From Nonomuraea helvata (GTDB lineage: Bacteria > Actinomycetota > Actinomycetes > Streptosporangiales > Streptosporangiaceae), in assembly GCF_039535785.1 (NCBI RefSeq), contig NZ_BAAAXV010000009.1:558001-622000 (forward strand): a DNA stretch of 64,000 bases, written 5' to 3'. The notes beneath the pieces were generated by a model. The model was not told the DNA's origin. It did no database searches and worked only from the letters and a program-made list of their open reading frames with translations. Below are positions 50,487-60,773 of the stretch, piece after piece (the first letter of the stretch is position 1; each line of letters opens with the position of its first letter). Position numbers and translations under genes: made by a program.

Positions 50487-51665
50487 TCATATCGCCCCGG
50501 GAGGACCGGGCATGGCGATACCGAAGATGTCCTGTGCCCTGAACGTGGTCAGTTTCCTCGCCTCGCCGGTCCTGACGTTCACCGCGTAGGCCGTGAAGGT
50601 CAGGTAGGGCGGCGCCGTCTCGTCGTCCGGCACCTCGGAGGACGGTCTGCAGTGGACGGACGTCGTCAGGGCCGTCACCTCGTCGGCGCTGCGCCACGTA
50701 CGCAGGTAGATCTGACTGACGTCAGGCGACAGGCCACGGATGGGGGCGGTCTTCCGCTTCTTGCCGGTGAGCGGATCCAGCAGGACGAGGTCGCCCATCT
50801 GGCAGGGTTTCTTGGCGGTGCTGTGGTCTTCGACGGCTGCGACGGTCTTGCCGTCCGGCGCCAGCGGGCTGAAGGCGTAGTGCTGTGGCAGGATGACCGC
50901 CGTGGAGTTGCCCGGTGAGGTGGGCGGCCAGAGGTTGGAGATCGTGCGCAGCTGGGAGTTGGGCGAGTACTCCGCGAGGGTGATGGTGGCTCCATCCGGT
51001 GACAGGCCGATGGGGACCCAGCGGGCTGGAAGTTCGCGGACGACCCTGTCGTGCATGTCGAAGAGCAGCGCGGGATCCTTGAGATCGGGGACCTTGCTGA
51101 AGGCCAGGTACCGTCCGTCGTCCGACAACATCAGCCGCGTGATGCTGTACAGCCACTTCTTCGGGGGCAGCTTCATCGGCGCCGTGGTCTTCGCGCCCGA
51201 GGCCAGATCGCGAACCTGGAAGGTGCCTTCCTTCGCGCTGTAGTAAGCGATCTTGCGGCCGTCCCGGCTGATCGCCAGCGGGCTGTCCTGCAGGCTGCGG
51301 CTCGGCAGCGCCTCCCGCACGTGGTAGGTCCTGCCGCTGCGGGTGACCACTCGCCAGCCCCCGTCCCGGCACTTTGACGGGGCCTTTCCGCTGGTCGGCT
51401 CGCAGAAGGTCTTGTAGGCGTAACTCAGCGGCCCCACCCCACGCGGGGGCAGGTCGTCCTTGCCCGAGGTGGCCGGCGCGGGCGCTTGCGGCAGCAGCCG
51501 CACGGCGAGTGTCCCGCCGAGCGCGGTGACCACGACCATGGCCGCCGCGAGGAGCGAGATCGCGGTACGCCGCCTGCGGTCGCGCGTGGCGATCGTGCGT
51601 TCGGCCAGGTCCACCCGTGGTGACTCGGCGGCCAGATCGACGAGCACATCTCGCAGCCAGGTCAT
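50487..51665 (-). CDS. Single-pass membrane protein, probable anti-sigma partner with extracytoplasmic propeller
   Basis: A 392-residue protein. A basic 35-residue cytoplasmic end precedes one membrane helix (TAISLLAAAMVVVTALGGTLAV, split by name only). The outside part has repeated beta-propeller-like segments: LAISRDGRKIAYYS, LMLSDDGRYLAFS, IGLSPDGATITLAE and PLAPDGKTVAAVE. It overlaps the SigE-type sigma gene by four bases (ATGA). That arrangement is typical of SigE-family sigma factors and their membrane partners in actinobacteria. It lacks an obvious zinc anti-sigma motif, so the anti-sigma role is inferred from position. Confidence 0.65.
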   Translation of the reverse strand: MTWLRDVLVDLAAESPRVDLAERTIATRDRRRRTAISLLAAAMVVVTALGGTLAVRLLPQAPAPATSGKDDLPPRGVGPLSYAYKTFCEPTSGKAPSKCRDGGWRVVTRSGRTYHVREALPSRSLQDSPLAISRDGRKIAYYSAKEGTFQVRDLASGAKTTAPMKLPPKKWLYSITRLMLSDDGRYLAFSKVPDLKDPALLFDMHDRVVRELPARWVPIGLSPDGATITLAEYSPNSQLRTISNLWPPTSPGNSTAVILPQHYAFSPLAPDGKTVAAVEDHSTAKKPCQMGDLVLLDPLTGKKRKTAPIRGLSPDVSQIYLRTWRSADEVTALTTSVHCRPSSEVPDDETAPPYLTFTAYAVNVRTGEARKLTTFRAQDIFGIAMPGPPGAI

Positions 51666-52183
51666 CGGTAGGCCTCCTCGGTCTCCAGGCCGGCGAGCTT
51701 CGGCGCCAGGCCCGGCGCCAGCTCGCGCAGGCGGGCCAGCGCGTAGTGGGTCTGGCTCTTCACCGTCCCGATCGAGCAGTTCATCAGCTCAGCGGTCTCC
51801 CGTTCTGTCCGGTCCTCGTAGTAACGCAGCACGATCACCGCCCGCTGTCGAGGCGGCAGCCCCATGAGGGCCTGGCGCATGACCAGCCGTACGAGGGTGG
51901 AGTCCTCGCTTGAGTACGGCTGGTCGGGCGGGTCGGCGGTCGGGAGCTCCGTCCTGACCCGGCGCCGCCGCCACGAGATGTGCTGGTTCACCAGCGCCTT
52001 ACGCGCGTACGCCTCGGGGCGCTCTACGTGCGTTAACCGGGACCAGCGCCGCAGCACCTTGAGCAGGACGCTCTGCAGCAGGTCCTCGGCCTGGTGGGCG
52101 TCTCCCGTGAGTAGGTACGCCGTGCGCATCAGCGCTTGCTGATGCGCGGCGACGAACTCACGGAAGCTGTCATTGGGATCCAA
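51662..52183 (-). CDS. SigE-family (SCO-type) RNA polymerase ECF sigma factor
   Basis: A 173-residue sigma factor. Region 2 is LMRTAYLLTGDAHQAEDLLQSVLLKVLRRWSRL, region 4 is MGLPPRQRAVIVLRYYEDRTERETAELMNCSIGTVKSQTHYALARLRELAP. This is the SigE-family pattern common in Streptosporangiales and micromonosporas. The start is TTG 52183, preceded by GAGGAG with normal spacing; no ATG or GTG fits better. It overlaps the membrane partner and is probably held inactive by it. Confidence 0.93.
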   Translation of the reverse strand: MDPNDSFREFVAAHQQALMRTAYLLTGDAHQAEDLLQSVLLKVLRRWSRLTHVERPEAYARKALVNQHISWRRRRVRTELPTADPPDQPYSSEDSTLVRLVMRQALMGLPPRQRAVIVLRYYEDRTERETAELMNCSIGTVKSQTHYALARLRELAPGLAPKLAGLETEEAYR

Positions 52184-52853
52184 GACGACTCCTCTCGACC
52201 GTTACCGACGCCGGAGAGGAGTGGAAAGGTTCGATCCGCGCTAGAAAGGGTGCCGGTAAGGACCACTGTCACGAGTGGTCGACAACGTCAAGCCGATTGT
52301 CACTGTCTCTTGCTCTCCTGCGAGCCTTCCACGTGTCGACGACGCGTGAATTCGGCCGTCGTTGGCACCACGTGCCGCTGCCCGCCCAAGTGGGCTTGCG
52401 GCAATAGGGCACATGCCATCGCGAGGCTTCTTGAGCTTACGGCCGGGTACTCGGTTCCTGAACTCAAGCCCTGGAAGCGCCCTCTGCTGGTCTCTTCCCT
52501 CCGGTTCGCGCCCAAAGAGCCTTCAGAATGCACGAACTCACGGGGGATCATGCCTGGGCAGCACAGAGACGCCTCAGCTACACAATTCTTTTAGAGCCTG
52601 CCGACAAAGGGCTATCCACCTCCTCCGCCGGCATCGGCGGCCTCTCCGGTCGAATGAAAATTTCACCCATCACGCCGGCATTACGGCTCCGCAGGAGCGA
52701 CCCTCGACCTGGTGGCACGCCTGGCCTGCCCTCGCGAGAGCCGCCGGTGCAAGTTATCGCCGAGCCGAATCAGTGGCTCTCGATCGTCTCTCTGGACGCC
52801 TGGAGGCCCCCCACAATAGTCTCCGTGCGCGCCCCGCCGACATCACGAAAGAG
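52184..52853. other. 670-base region without a recognisable gene
   Basis: Open frames exist but show no family motif, ribosome site or codon bias. The base composition is noticeably less GC-rich than the flanks. It should hold the sigma gene promoter near 52200-52300 and the promoter of the secreted protein at 52854. No insertion sequence or tRNA was seen. Confidence 0.5.
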
Positions 52854-53351
52854 ATGAGGTTGGAATTGACACCTTCCAAAGCACGTCGTGCGGCCAGCTC
52901 TTTCGCCATCGCCATCGCAACCGTCGCGGCAATCCTGGTGCCCGTCACTCCCGCGCACGCCGCCTACGGCCCAGACCAGTCCGTGTCCGTCACAGTGACC
53001 TCGAACGCCGGACCGCCGATCATGCTCGCCCAGCTGACCGGCACGCTGGCGTTCGACGACGGGAACACGAAGTTCAGGTACACGCTCCGGCTGTGCTGGG
53101 GCACCGGGTCGTACCCCAAGCCGAACTTCTACGTCTCCGTCAACGGCAGCACCGTCTTCTATCCGACCCAGACGGGCACGGCAGCCGCTCCCCCCGGATG
53201 CCAGCTGTCCCTATTCCTCTACGACGGTGAATACACCCACTCCGCCACCGTCACGAACGTCACCTTGTACGTGACGGGCGGCTGGTTCTATCCAGGCCAA
53301 ACTTACAACAGCCGCACCAAATCCGTGACCTACGACAACCCCTACAACTGA
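52854..53351 (+). CDS. Small secreted protein of unknown function
   Basis: A 165-residue exported protein. Its signal peptide ends at VTPAHA (about 34). The mature part is beta-rich, with two cysteines (RLCWGTG and PPGCQLS) that may form a disulfide, and repeated Thr/Tyr strands (YVSVNGSTVFYPTQTG, VTLYVTGGWFYPGQTY). I recognise no family. The start is ATG 52854, though a GAAAGAG stretch is its only ribosome site. It could be a target of the neighbouring SigE-type sigma; that is speculative. Confidence 0.6.
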   Translation: MRLELTPSKARRAASSFAIAIATVAAILVPVTPAHAAYGPDQSVSVTVTSNAGPPIMLAQLTGTLAFDDGNTKFRYTLRLCWGTGSYPKPNFYVSVNGSTVFYPTQTGTAAAPPGCQLSLFLYDGEYTHSATVTNVTLYVTGGWFYPGQTYNSRTKSVTYDNPYN

Positions 53352-53967
53352 GCCGTCCGAAAGCCGCGACCACACCGCCACCCGGCGTACGCGGCTGGGA
53401 CACAACCCCGTCCGCGCAGGACGGTAACCGAAAGTGCGCTCGCGCGCTGGACCACTTCTGGGCAGGCACCGTGCAGCCTCGCTGAGGCAGCATGCGCAGA
53501 CAGCGTGCCGCGGGGCGGCCACCTGCTTCCGGCGGCCAGTCCCGTCAGGACGGCGGGGCCGCAGACGCGGCGAGCCCTCCGCGGTGCAGGGCGGCGGTCG
53601 GCGCTGTGGGCGGGGCTGCGGCCCACACCCCAGCCCAGGCCGCCCGCGCGCTGGCCGCCGCGCTGATCGCGATCGCCGCCGATCGGCCGCCCGCTGCGGC
53701 GGCGCAACCGCGACAACGAGACCGGACGCGACCCCGCTTCGGGAGAGACCACGACCGGCGATTGCCCGCGCGCCTGCGCTTTCGACGTGCCCGGCAGGCC
53801 GTGCCCGCACCGGATCGGTGAAACTTTCAGCCGATCGGACGCCGCATCGTGGGTGAATGCGGGGGCGATCAACCGAATCTGGCGTGGCCGCGCTTACGGA
53901 TCTACGTTGACGTCGCGGCGCGCCAGGCGCCGCGACCCCCCTACGTCCGACGAAATGGAGAGGCCAG
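53352..53967. other. 616-base region without a supported gene
   Basis: Several long open frames occur on both strands but encode only Arg/Ala/Pro-rich low-complexity sequence and start without ribosome sites. No terminator, repeat or RNA gene was recognised. Bases 53900-53967 lead into the next secreted protein and carry GGAGAGG before its ATG. Confidence 0.5.
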
Positions 53968-54309
53968 ATGGAATCTCGCACAGGCCGCCGCAGGAGAGCG
54001 CTCCTTTGGCGCGTATCGGCCGCGTCCCTTGTCACGGTGACGGCGCTCGGTCTCGGCGCCGTGACAGCCGACGCCGCCACCGATCAGTCCGCCATGTCCT
54101 ACACGGTTCCGCGTTCGGCGAGCGCGGTGGGGCAGGGCCGAACCTCGGACGTGGCCAAGCACAACGGCGCGCAGGAGGCCGGGGCGGCGGTGCTGGCGGC
54201 GGGTGGCGACTGCACGAACTGGTCGCAGAGCGATCGCGCTCTCTTCATTGCGCCGGACAGCTCCTGGTGGGTCTACGAAGTGACCGTCTCGGCCCTCTGC
54301 GTGCACTGA
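53968..54309 (+). CDS. Small secreted protein of unknown function
   Basis: A 113-residue protein. A twin-arginine-like start (RRRRALLWRVS) and hydrophobic segment end at AVTADA, about residue 36. The mature 77 residues have two cysteines (GDCTNW and ALCVH) and several Trp (SSWWVY). No family is recognised. The ATG at 53968 has GGAGAGG upstream. It is the second orphan secreted protein of this poorly coding island. Confidence 0.6.
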   Translation: MESRTGRRRRALLWRVSAASLVTVTALGLGAVTADAATDQSAMSYTVPRSASAVGQGRTSDVAKHNGAQEAGAAVLAAGGDCTNWSQSDRALFIAPDSSWWVYEVTVSALCVH

Positions 54310-54877
54310 CCCGTCGGACGGGCGAGAGCGGCTCTGGCGGCCATACCGCCGCCCGCGTCGGCTTCGAGCCGAACGCGGCTGCACCGATCATGCGGAACCA
54401 GAACATCGTCCACCTGGTCACCCCATCACCGGCTGGTACCAGACGGTCCCCGTCGCACTGTAACCGGCCACGTAACTCACGAAGGGCGTCCTCCGCGGGA
54501 GCGACACCCTTCGCCTTGGATCAGCAAGATCTTTCTCACCGCCAATGGCTGTTCCCACCAGGGGGCAGACCAAGCACATGGATCTCGTACGGCTGATGGC
54601 TGACGCGCTCCAGGGCGGCCGCGACCTGCCTCTTAGTTCGAAAACCACCGATGACACCGAACTAAAGTGAACGCCGGCCGCCTCCTCCGCGGCCAACCAG
54701 GCCGTGGTGCTCCCGCTCTCGGCGGCGAGCCGGGGAGTTCGGGTCGCGGCCCGCTTACTGGGCGGCGGTCTGCCTGCTGCCGTCGTCGGTGTACGTGGCG
54801 ACGCTACGCGACCTGGGCTGGTGAGCGGCACCAGTCGTCAAAGGGCAGGGCGGGAACCGGTCGCCATAAATGCCGCA
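54310..54877. other. About 570 bases without a supported gene
   Basis: Between the secreted-protein gene and the groEL terminator. One leftward open frame (54418-54831) contains FVSYVAGYSATGTVWYQPVMG, which looks protein-like, but has no start signal and no recognised relatives. It may be a remnant. No repeats or RNA genes were seen. Confidence 0.45.
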
Positions 54878-54907
54878 CGGCCCGCACCCCCTGAAAGGTG
54901 CGGGCCG
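54878..54907 (-). terminator. groEL terminator
   Basis: CGGCCCGCACC and GGTGCGGGCCG form a perfect 11-bp stem with an 8-base loop, 22 bases past the groEL stop. ATTTAT follows on the minus strand. Confidence 0.8.
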
Positions 54908-54928
54908 TGACGAGCGGAAGGGGACGGA

Positions 54929-56548
<1,620 letters not shown>

Positions 56549-56618
56549 GCTGAAAGTCCTCTCCTAGCGTCGAAAGCCCCGGCCGCCCTCAAGAGCGCCC
56601 GGGGCCCGACACACCGGC

Positions 56619-56930
56619 TTACTTCTCGATGATCGCGAGAACATCGCGGGCGGAGAGCACGAGGTACTCCTCGCCGCCGTACTTGACCTCGGTGCCGCCG
56701 TACTTGCTGTAGAGGACGATGTCGCCCTCAGAGACGTCGAGCGGAATCCGCTTGTCGCCGTCCTCATCCCAGTTGCCCGGGCCCACCGCGAGGACCTTGC
56801 CCTCCTGCGGCTTCTCCTTGGCGGTGTCCGGGATGACCAGGCCGGAAGCGGTGGTCTGCTCAGCCTCAAGCGGCTGGACCACGATGCGGTCGCCGAGCGG
56901 CTTAACGGGAACCTTAGTGGCGGTCGTCAC
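56619..56930 (-). CDS. groES: Co-chaperonin GroES (10 kDa)
   Basis: A 103-residue lid subunit for GroEL. VPVKPLGDRIVVQPLEAEQ is the conserved start, ASGLVIPDTAKEKPQEGKV the mobile loop, and GDIVLYSKYGGTEVKYGGEEYLVLSARDVLAII the end. It leads the groES-groEL operon with a CIRCE operator 90-116 bases upstream. Confidence 0.98.
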   Translation of the reverse strand: MTTATKVPVKPLGDRIVVQPLEAEQTTASGLVIPDTAKEKPQEGKVLAVGPGNWDEDGDKRIPLDVSEGDIVLYSKYGGTEVKYGGEEYLVLSARDVLAIIEK

Positions 56931-57019
56931 GATCGGACCTCCCCTTCAGATTTGAATGATCTAGAAGAGGCGACCAGCTGGGCCTGCCGTCGCGGGTGTC
57001 AGACCTGCCTCGTCGCACG

Positions 57020-57046
57020 TTGGCACTCTCAAGGGGAGAGTGCCAA
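57020..57046 (-). promoter_or_regulatory. CIRCE operator (HrcA binding site) of groES-groEL
   Basis: TTGGCACTC, nine bases, GAGTGCCAA: a perfect inverted repeat at the standard CIRCE spacing (consensus TTAGCACTC-N9-GAGTGCTAA). It lies just upstream of groES and implies HrcA repression relieved by heat. hrcA itself is not in the window. Confidence 0.95.
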
Positions 57047-57159
57047 CAGGAAACATATGCAAGAGGGGCTTGACAGTCAACACGAACGCGTCTGCTGAGA
57101 GCGATCAGCACCCCAACTGCTCTTTCCCACAGTACGCCCGCGGCCCAACCTGCTCGGGC

Positions 57160-58356
57160 ATGGCACTAACGTCGGGTGATGTGGACCTCGACGCCTTCAG
57201 GGAGCTGCTGACCCCCCGCGGACAGCGGGCCCTCGCGGAGGCCGGGGAGCTGGTGGGGGCCGATCCGGTCGTCGCCGCCACAAAGCTGCGCAAGACGTAC
57301 GACGCCGTCCTCACCTCCGCCGCGCTGACCCAGGCCGGGCTGAGGGAGCGCGCCAGGGCCAAGTTCGGCGAGGACGCCGCGCGGATGTACTTCACGCCGC
57401 ACGGCCTGGAGCAGTCCACCCGGGCGGAGGTCGCCGAGCACCGCGCCCGCCGCCTGACCGGATCATGGCCGGGTACGCCCAGCGTGGTAGACGCCTGTTG
57501 CGGCATCGGCGGCGACTTCCTCGCGCTGGCCCGCGCCGGCTGCACCGTGACCGCCGTGGACACCGACCCGCTGACCGCCGCCGTGGCCGGGGCCAACGCC
57601 GAGGCGCTCGGGCTGGGCGACAGGGTGACGGTGTCCGTGGCGGACGCGGCCGAGATCAGGCCGGAGGAGTACGACGTACTGTTCGCCGACCCGGCCAGGC
57701 GGACGAGCAGGGGCAGGACGTTCGACCCCATGGCCTACTCGCCGCCCTGGCCGGTGGTGCTCGACCTGGTCTCCAGGGCCTCCCGCGCGTGCGTCAAGGT
57801 CGCCCCGGGCATCCCGTACGAGTTCATCCCGGACGGCGCCGACGCCGAGTGGGTGTCGTACAAGGGCGAGGTCAAGGAGGCCGCGCTCTGGACCGGCCTC
57901 CAGGAGGCGACGCGGCGCGCCACCCTGCTGCCCGGCGGGCACACGCTGACAGCCACAGGAGTCGAGGCCCACGTCGGCCCGGTCGGCAGGTACGTCTACG
58001 AGCCGGACGGCGCGGCCATCCGGGCGCACCTCGTGGGCGAGGTGGCCGAAATCGTGGGCGGACGCCTGCTCGACCCGTTGATCGCCTACATCACCGGGGA
58101 CGAACCGATCGACACCCCATGGGCGGCCAGATATGAAATTTCAGACGTCATCCCGTTCTCACTGAAAAGGCTGCGAGCGCTACTCCGCGAGCGGCAAATC
58201 GGGAATGTCACCATAAAAAAGCGTGGCTCCGCCGTCGACATCGAACGCCTCAGATCGGACCTACGGCTGAATGGCGAAAAGTCCGCGGTAATAATCCTTA
58301 CCAGGATCATTGATAAGCCATCAGTCATCATCTGCGATGCTACCCCACCTGCATAA
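57160..58356 (+). CDS. Class I SAM-dependent methyltransferase with THUMP-like C-terminus
   Basis: A 398-residue protein. The SAM site is VVDACCGIGGDFLALARAG followed by VTAVDTDPL; the catalytic region is VLFADPARRTSRGRTFD. The last 75 residues (YEISDVIPFSLKRLRALLRERQIGNVTIKKRG) match the THUMP-like domain, and RNA or ribosomal targets have been suggested for relatives. The ATG at 57160 (MALTSGDVDLDAF) is preferred, since a longer frame from 57040 would start inside CIRCE; GTG 57178 is also possible. It diverges from groES. Confidence 0.85.
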   Translation: MALTSGDVDLDAFRELLTPRGQRALAEAGELVGADPVVAATKLRKTYDAVLTSAALTQAGLRERARAKFGEDAARMYFTPHGLEQSTRAEVAEHRARRLTGSWPGTPSVVDACCGIGGDFLALARAGCTVTAVDTDPLTAAVAGANAEALGLGDRVTVSVADAAEIRPEEYDVLFADPARRTSRGRTFDPMAYSPPWPVVLDLVSRASRACVKVAPGIPYEFIPDGADAEWVSYKGEVKEAALWTGLQEATRRATLLPGGHTLTATGVEAHVGPVGRYVYEPDGAAIRAHLVGEVAEIVGGRLLDPLIAYITGDEPIDTPWAARYEISDVIPFSLKRLRALLRERQIGNVTIKKRGSAVDIERLRSDLRLNGEKSAVIILTRIIDKPSVIICDATPPA

Positions 58357-58541
58357 ACCGGGCATTCTTCCGTTACGCACGATCTTTCAATTCGCCGCTT
58401 CCTGACCTTGATCGAAGGACTAAGGTGGGCGGGCGGGAGTTCTCCCCCTGATGCGGTTACCCGTGTTCTCGCTTCCATCTGCAAATCGGACCTATCCCCA
58501 CCGCTGCGCGGCAGACCGTCGGCGAGCCAAAGGAGCTTTCG

Positions 58542-60377
58542 GTGGACCATTCCAACCACACCACCCTTCTCCAGGCAGGAGGCCAATCCGGCATCTCGGA
58601 GAGGATGCGGGATCTGCTCGCGCGTGCCGCGCAGGATCACGTGTACGAGCAGCGCACACAGGGGGCAGTGCTGGACGAGATCCGCCAGCGACTCGAAGGC
58701 ATGGAGTGGCTTCTGCGGGAGGTGCGCGAGCGCGAGCTCGGCGGCCTCAGCGGCACGCTGCATGCGGTCAGCGGGCGGCTCGACGACCTCGCCGCCAAGC
58801 CGCCGATGTGGGCGGAGGGGCTGGCCCAGCACGTGGAGGCGGTGCGCGACCACGTGGACGCCGTCGGGGAGAAGGTGGGCCACGTGGACGCCCACGTCGC
58901 CCCCGTGGCCGAGCTGCCGAACCTCTGGGCCGACCTGGGCACGGTGGGCGACAGCGTGGAGGAAGCCCTCAACCGCCTGCAATCGGTGCTCGACACCACT
59001 GATGGCATCACAAGGGGAATGTCCGACTTCGCCACCAAGCTGGCCACCCTCAACTCCAGCATGGAGGCCGCCGCCAGCCGCTTCACCCGGCTCGACAAGT
59101 CGATGGCCGAGCTGACCACCCGTACCGACCGGGTGGAGGTCGTGGTCGGCGACCTGTCCGAGCAGCTGACGGTCCGGCTGAACGAGCAGGACGAGCATCT
59201 CACCACGCGCCTGGACGAAACCGATCAGCGCCTGAGCACGAGACTCGACGAGACGGACCAGCGCCTGACAGCCCGGTTCGACCAGACCGACCAGCAGCTC
59301 ACGGCCCGGTTCGACCAGACCGACCAGCAGTTCACCGCGCGACTCGACCAGACCGACGAGCGGCTCACCGCCCGCATGGACGAGACCGACCAGCGCCTGG
59401 CCACCAGCCTTGTCGAGGCGGACGAGCGGCTCGCCGGCCGCCTCAAGGAGTCCGACGATCGCCTCTCCAGCCTCCTGTCCGACGTCGAGCTGCGCCTCGC
59501 CACCAGGCTCGACGAGGCCGACCAGCACCTCGCGGTCCAGCTCGGCGAGAGCGAGCAGCGCCTGAGCGCCAGGCTCAGCGGCGTGGACTCCCGGCTCGAC
59601 CGGGTGGAGGGCAAGCTCTTGGGCCTCGACTCCAGGCTCACCGGGTTCGACAGCCGGCTGGAGTCCGCCGATGAGTGCCTGGCCGACATCGACACGAGGC
59701 TCGACGGGATCGACGGCAGGATGGGCGGGGTCGACAAACGGCTCACGTCCGTGGACAGCCAGCTCGGCGGGGTCGACAAGCGGCTCGGCACGGTGGACGG
59801 CCATCTGGGCCGCCACGACGACCGGTTCGACGCCCTCGACGTACGCATCGACGCCCGCTTCACCGCGCTCGACGAGCGCCTGGTGACGACCGACCAGCGG
59901 CTCAACGAGACGGCCACCCGCAACGAGGGCCGCTTCAACAAGCTCGACACCCAGATCGACGCCATCGACGAGCGCCTGATCGAGGCCGAGGAGCACCTGA
60001 GCAGCCGCTTCGACGGCATCGACACCCGCATGAACGGCTTGGCCGCCCGTGCCGAGCAGACCGGCGCGCACCTGGAGACCTTCGACGACCGCATCGAGGC
60101 CGTCAGCGAGCGCATGGGACAGCTCCCGGCCACCCTGGCCAGCCAGGGCGAGCTGCTCCAGACGCACGCGGGAGATCAGGCGGAACGCCTCGCCGCCGCC
60201 ACGGACGCCCTCACGGAGCTCGTCACCTCCCGCCCCGACCGCGACCAGCTCGCCGAGACGGTCACCGGCATCGTCCAGCCCGCGGCCGACGACCTCACCA
60301 AGCGCCTGGGCGCCCTGGAGGAGACCATGCTGGCCCTGGCCGAGGCTCTTCTGCGCCCGAGCCGGTCCAAGGACTGA
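58542..60377 (+). CDS. Long coiled-coil protein with hendecad and heptad repeat blocks
   Basis: A 611-residue protein that is almost entirely coiled coil. The first 210 residues are helical with a few breaks. Residues 214-345 are twelve 11-residue units of the type DETDQRLTARF. From 347 to about 437 come thirteen 7-residue units of the type GVDKRLT. A mixed coil follows to the end. No membrane segment or signal is seen. Hendecad coils occur in Streptomyces polarity proteins such as Scy, so a cytoskeletal or scaffold role is conceivable but unproven. GTG 58542 follows AAAGGAG. The gene stands alone and has its own terminator. Confidence 0.85.
   Translation: MDHSNHTTLLQAGGQSGISERMRDLLARAAQDHVYEQRTQGAVLDEIRQRLEGMEWLLREVRERELGGLSGTLHAVSGRLDDLAAKPPMWAEGLAQHVEAVRDHVDAVGEKVGHVDAHVAPVAELPNLWADLGTVGDSVEEALNRLQSVLDTTDGITRGMSDFATKLATLNSSMEAAASRFTRLDKSMAELTTRTDRVEVVVGDLSEQLTVRLNEQDEHLTTRLDETDQRLSTRLDETDQRLTARFDQTDQQLTARFDQTDQQFTARLDQTDERLTARMDETDQRLATSLVEADERLAGRLKESDDRLSSLLSDVELRLATRLDEADQHLAVQLGESEQRLSARLSGVDSRLDRVEGKLLGLDSRLTGFDSRLESADECLADIDTRLDGIDGRMGGVDKRLTSVDSQLGGVDKRLGTVDGHLGRHDDRFDALDVRIDARFTALDERLVTTDQRLNETATRNEGRFNKLDTQIDAIDERLIEAEEHLSSRFDGIDTRMNGLAARAEQTGAHLETFDDRIEAVSERMGQLPATLASQGELLQTHAGDQAERLAAATDALTELVTSRPDRDQLAETVTGIVQPAADDLTKRLGALEETMLALAEALLRPSRSKD
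59181..59576 (+). repeat. Twelve 33-bp hendecad-coding repeats
   Basis: Each unit encodes 11 residues such as DETDQRLSTRL or DQTDQQLTARF. Units 2-6 are closest in DNA sequence, indicating recent expansion; outer units have drifted. Reading frame and hydrophobic positions are kept throughout. Confidence 0.9.
59580..59852 (+). repeat. Thirteen 21-bp heptad-coding repeats
   Basis: Units such as GLDSRLT, GFDSRLE, GIDGRMG and GVDKRLG run on directly from the hendecad block after one spacer residue. The periodicity changes from 11 to 7. Confidence 0.85.
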
Positions 60378-60384
60378 GGCAGGC

Positions 60385-60421
60385 CCACGGAAGCGGGGCG
60401 CGCCGCGCTCCGCCTCCGTGG
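60385..60421 (+). terminator. Terminator after the coiled-coil gene
   Basis: CCACGGAAGCGGGGCGC pairs with GCGCTCCGCCTCCGTGG over 17 bp, with one mismatch and one wobble, around a 3-base loop. It starts eight bases after the stop. Confidence 0.7.
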
Positions 60422-60773
60422 GGTGCCCCGTTACGCGCCCGCGGCTGCCGCGCACGGCAACGGCAACGGCGTCGGCGTCGACACGCCGCGGCGCCCCAGA
60501 ACAACGCCCACGCGCCACCGGCGCGTTCGGCGAATGGCGCTGCGCTCTGTGCCGGCTGCGGGGCTGCACGACGCCGCCTCCGCCGCCGTGGCCGCGCTCG
60601 AGCGAGGACGCTGGCCGTCCCGCGCCCGGCTCCGGCTGGACAACGGCAGGGCCGGGCGTGAGCCCGCCTGGACCCGCGTACGGGGCCCAATATGAGCTCC
60701 CCTGGGCAGCGGCAGGGCCCAGAGTGAGCTCGCCTGGCCCCCGCCTACCCGAGTCCGAGTGTGCGGAAAAGAC
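60422..60773. other. 350-base gap between the coiled-coil gene and tsaD
   Basis: No supported gene. The right half has imperfect direct repeats of TGAGCTCCCCTGGGC and TGAGCTCGCCTGGCC. GAGTC and GACTC flank an A-rich loop near 60750-60777 and may be a weak tsaD terminator. Confidence 0.45.

Noticed and set aside
53434..53856. A rightward Arg/Gly-rich open frame
   Set aside because: Low-complexity translation, no ribosome site, and competing frames of similar length on both strands.
54418..54831. A leftward gene ending in FVSYVAGYSATGTVWYQPVMG-like sequence
   Set aside because: No start signal, no recognised family and adjoining low-complexity sequence. It is noted only as a possible remnant.
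59181..59852. Possible CRISPR or satellite array in the coiled-coil gene
   Set aside because: No spacers; the periodic DNA is explained by hendecad and heptad coding.
58086..60569. An 827-codon open frame antisense to the coiled-coil gene
   Set aside because: It mirrors the repeat gene on the other strand. Its length follows from GC-rich codon bias, it has no ribosome site and the sense gene has clear signals.
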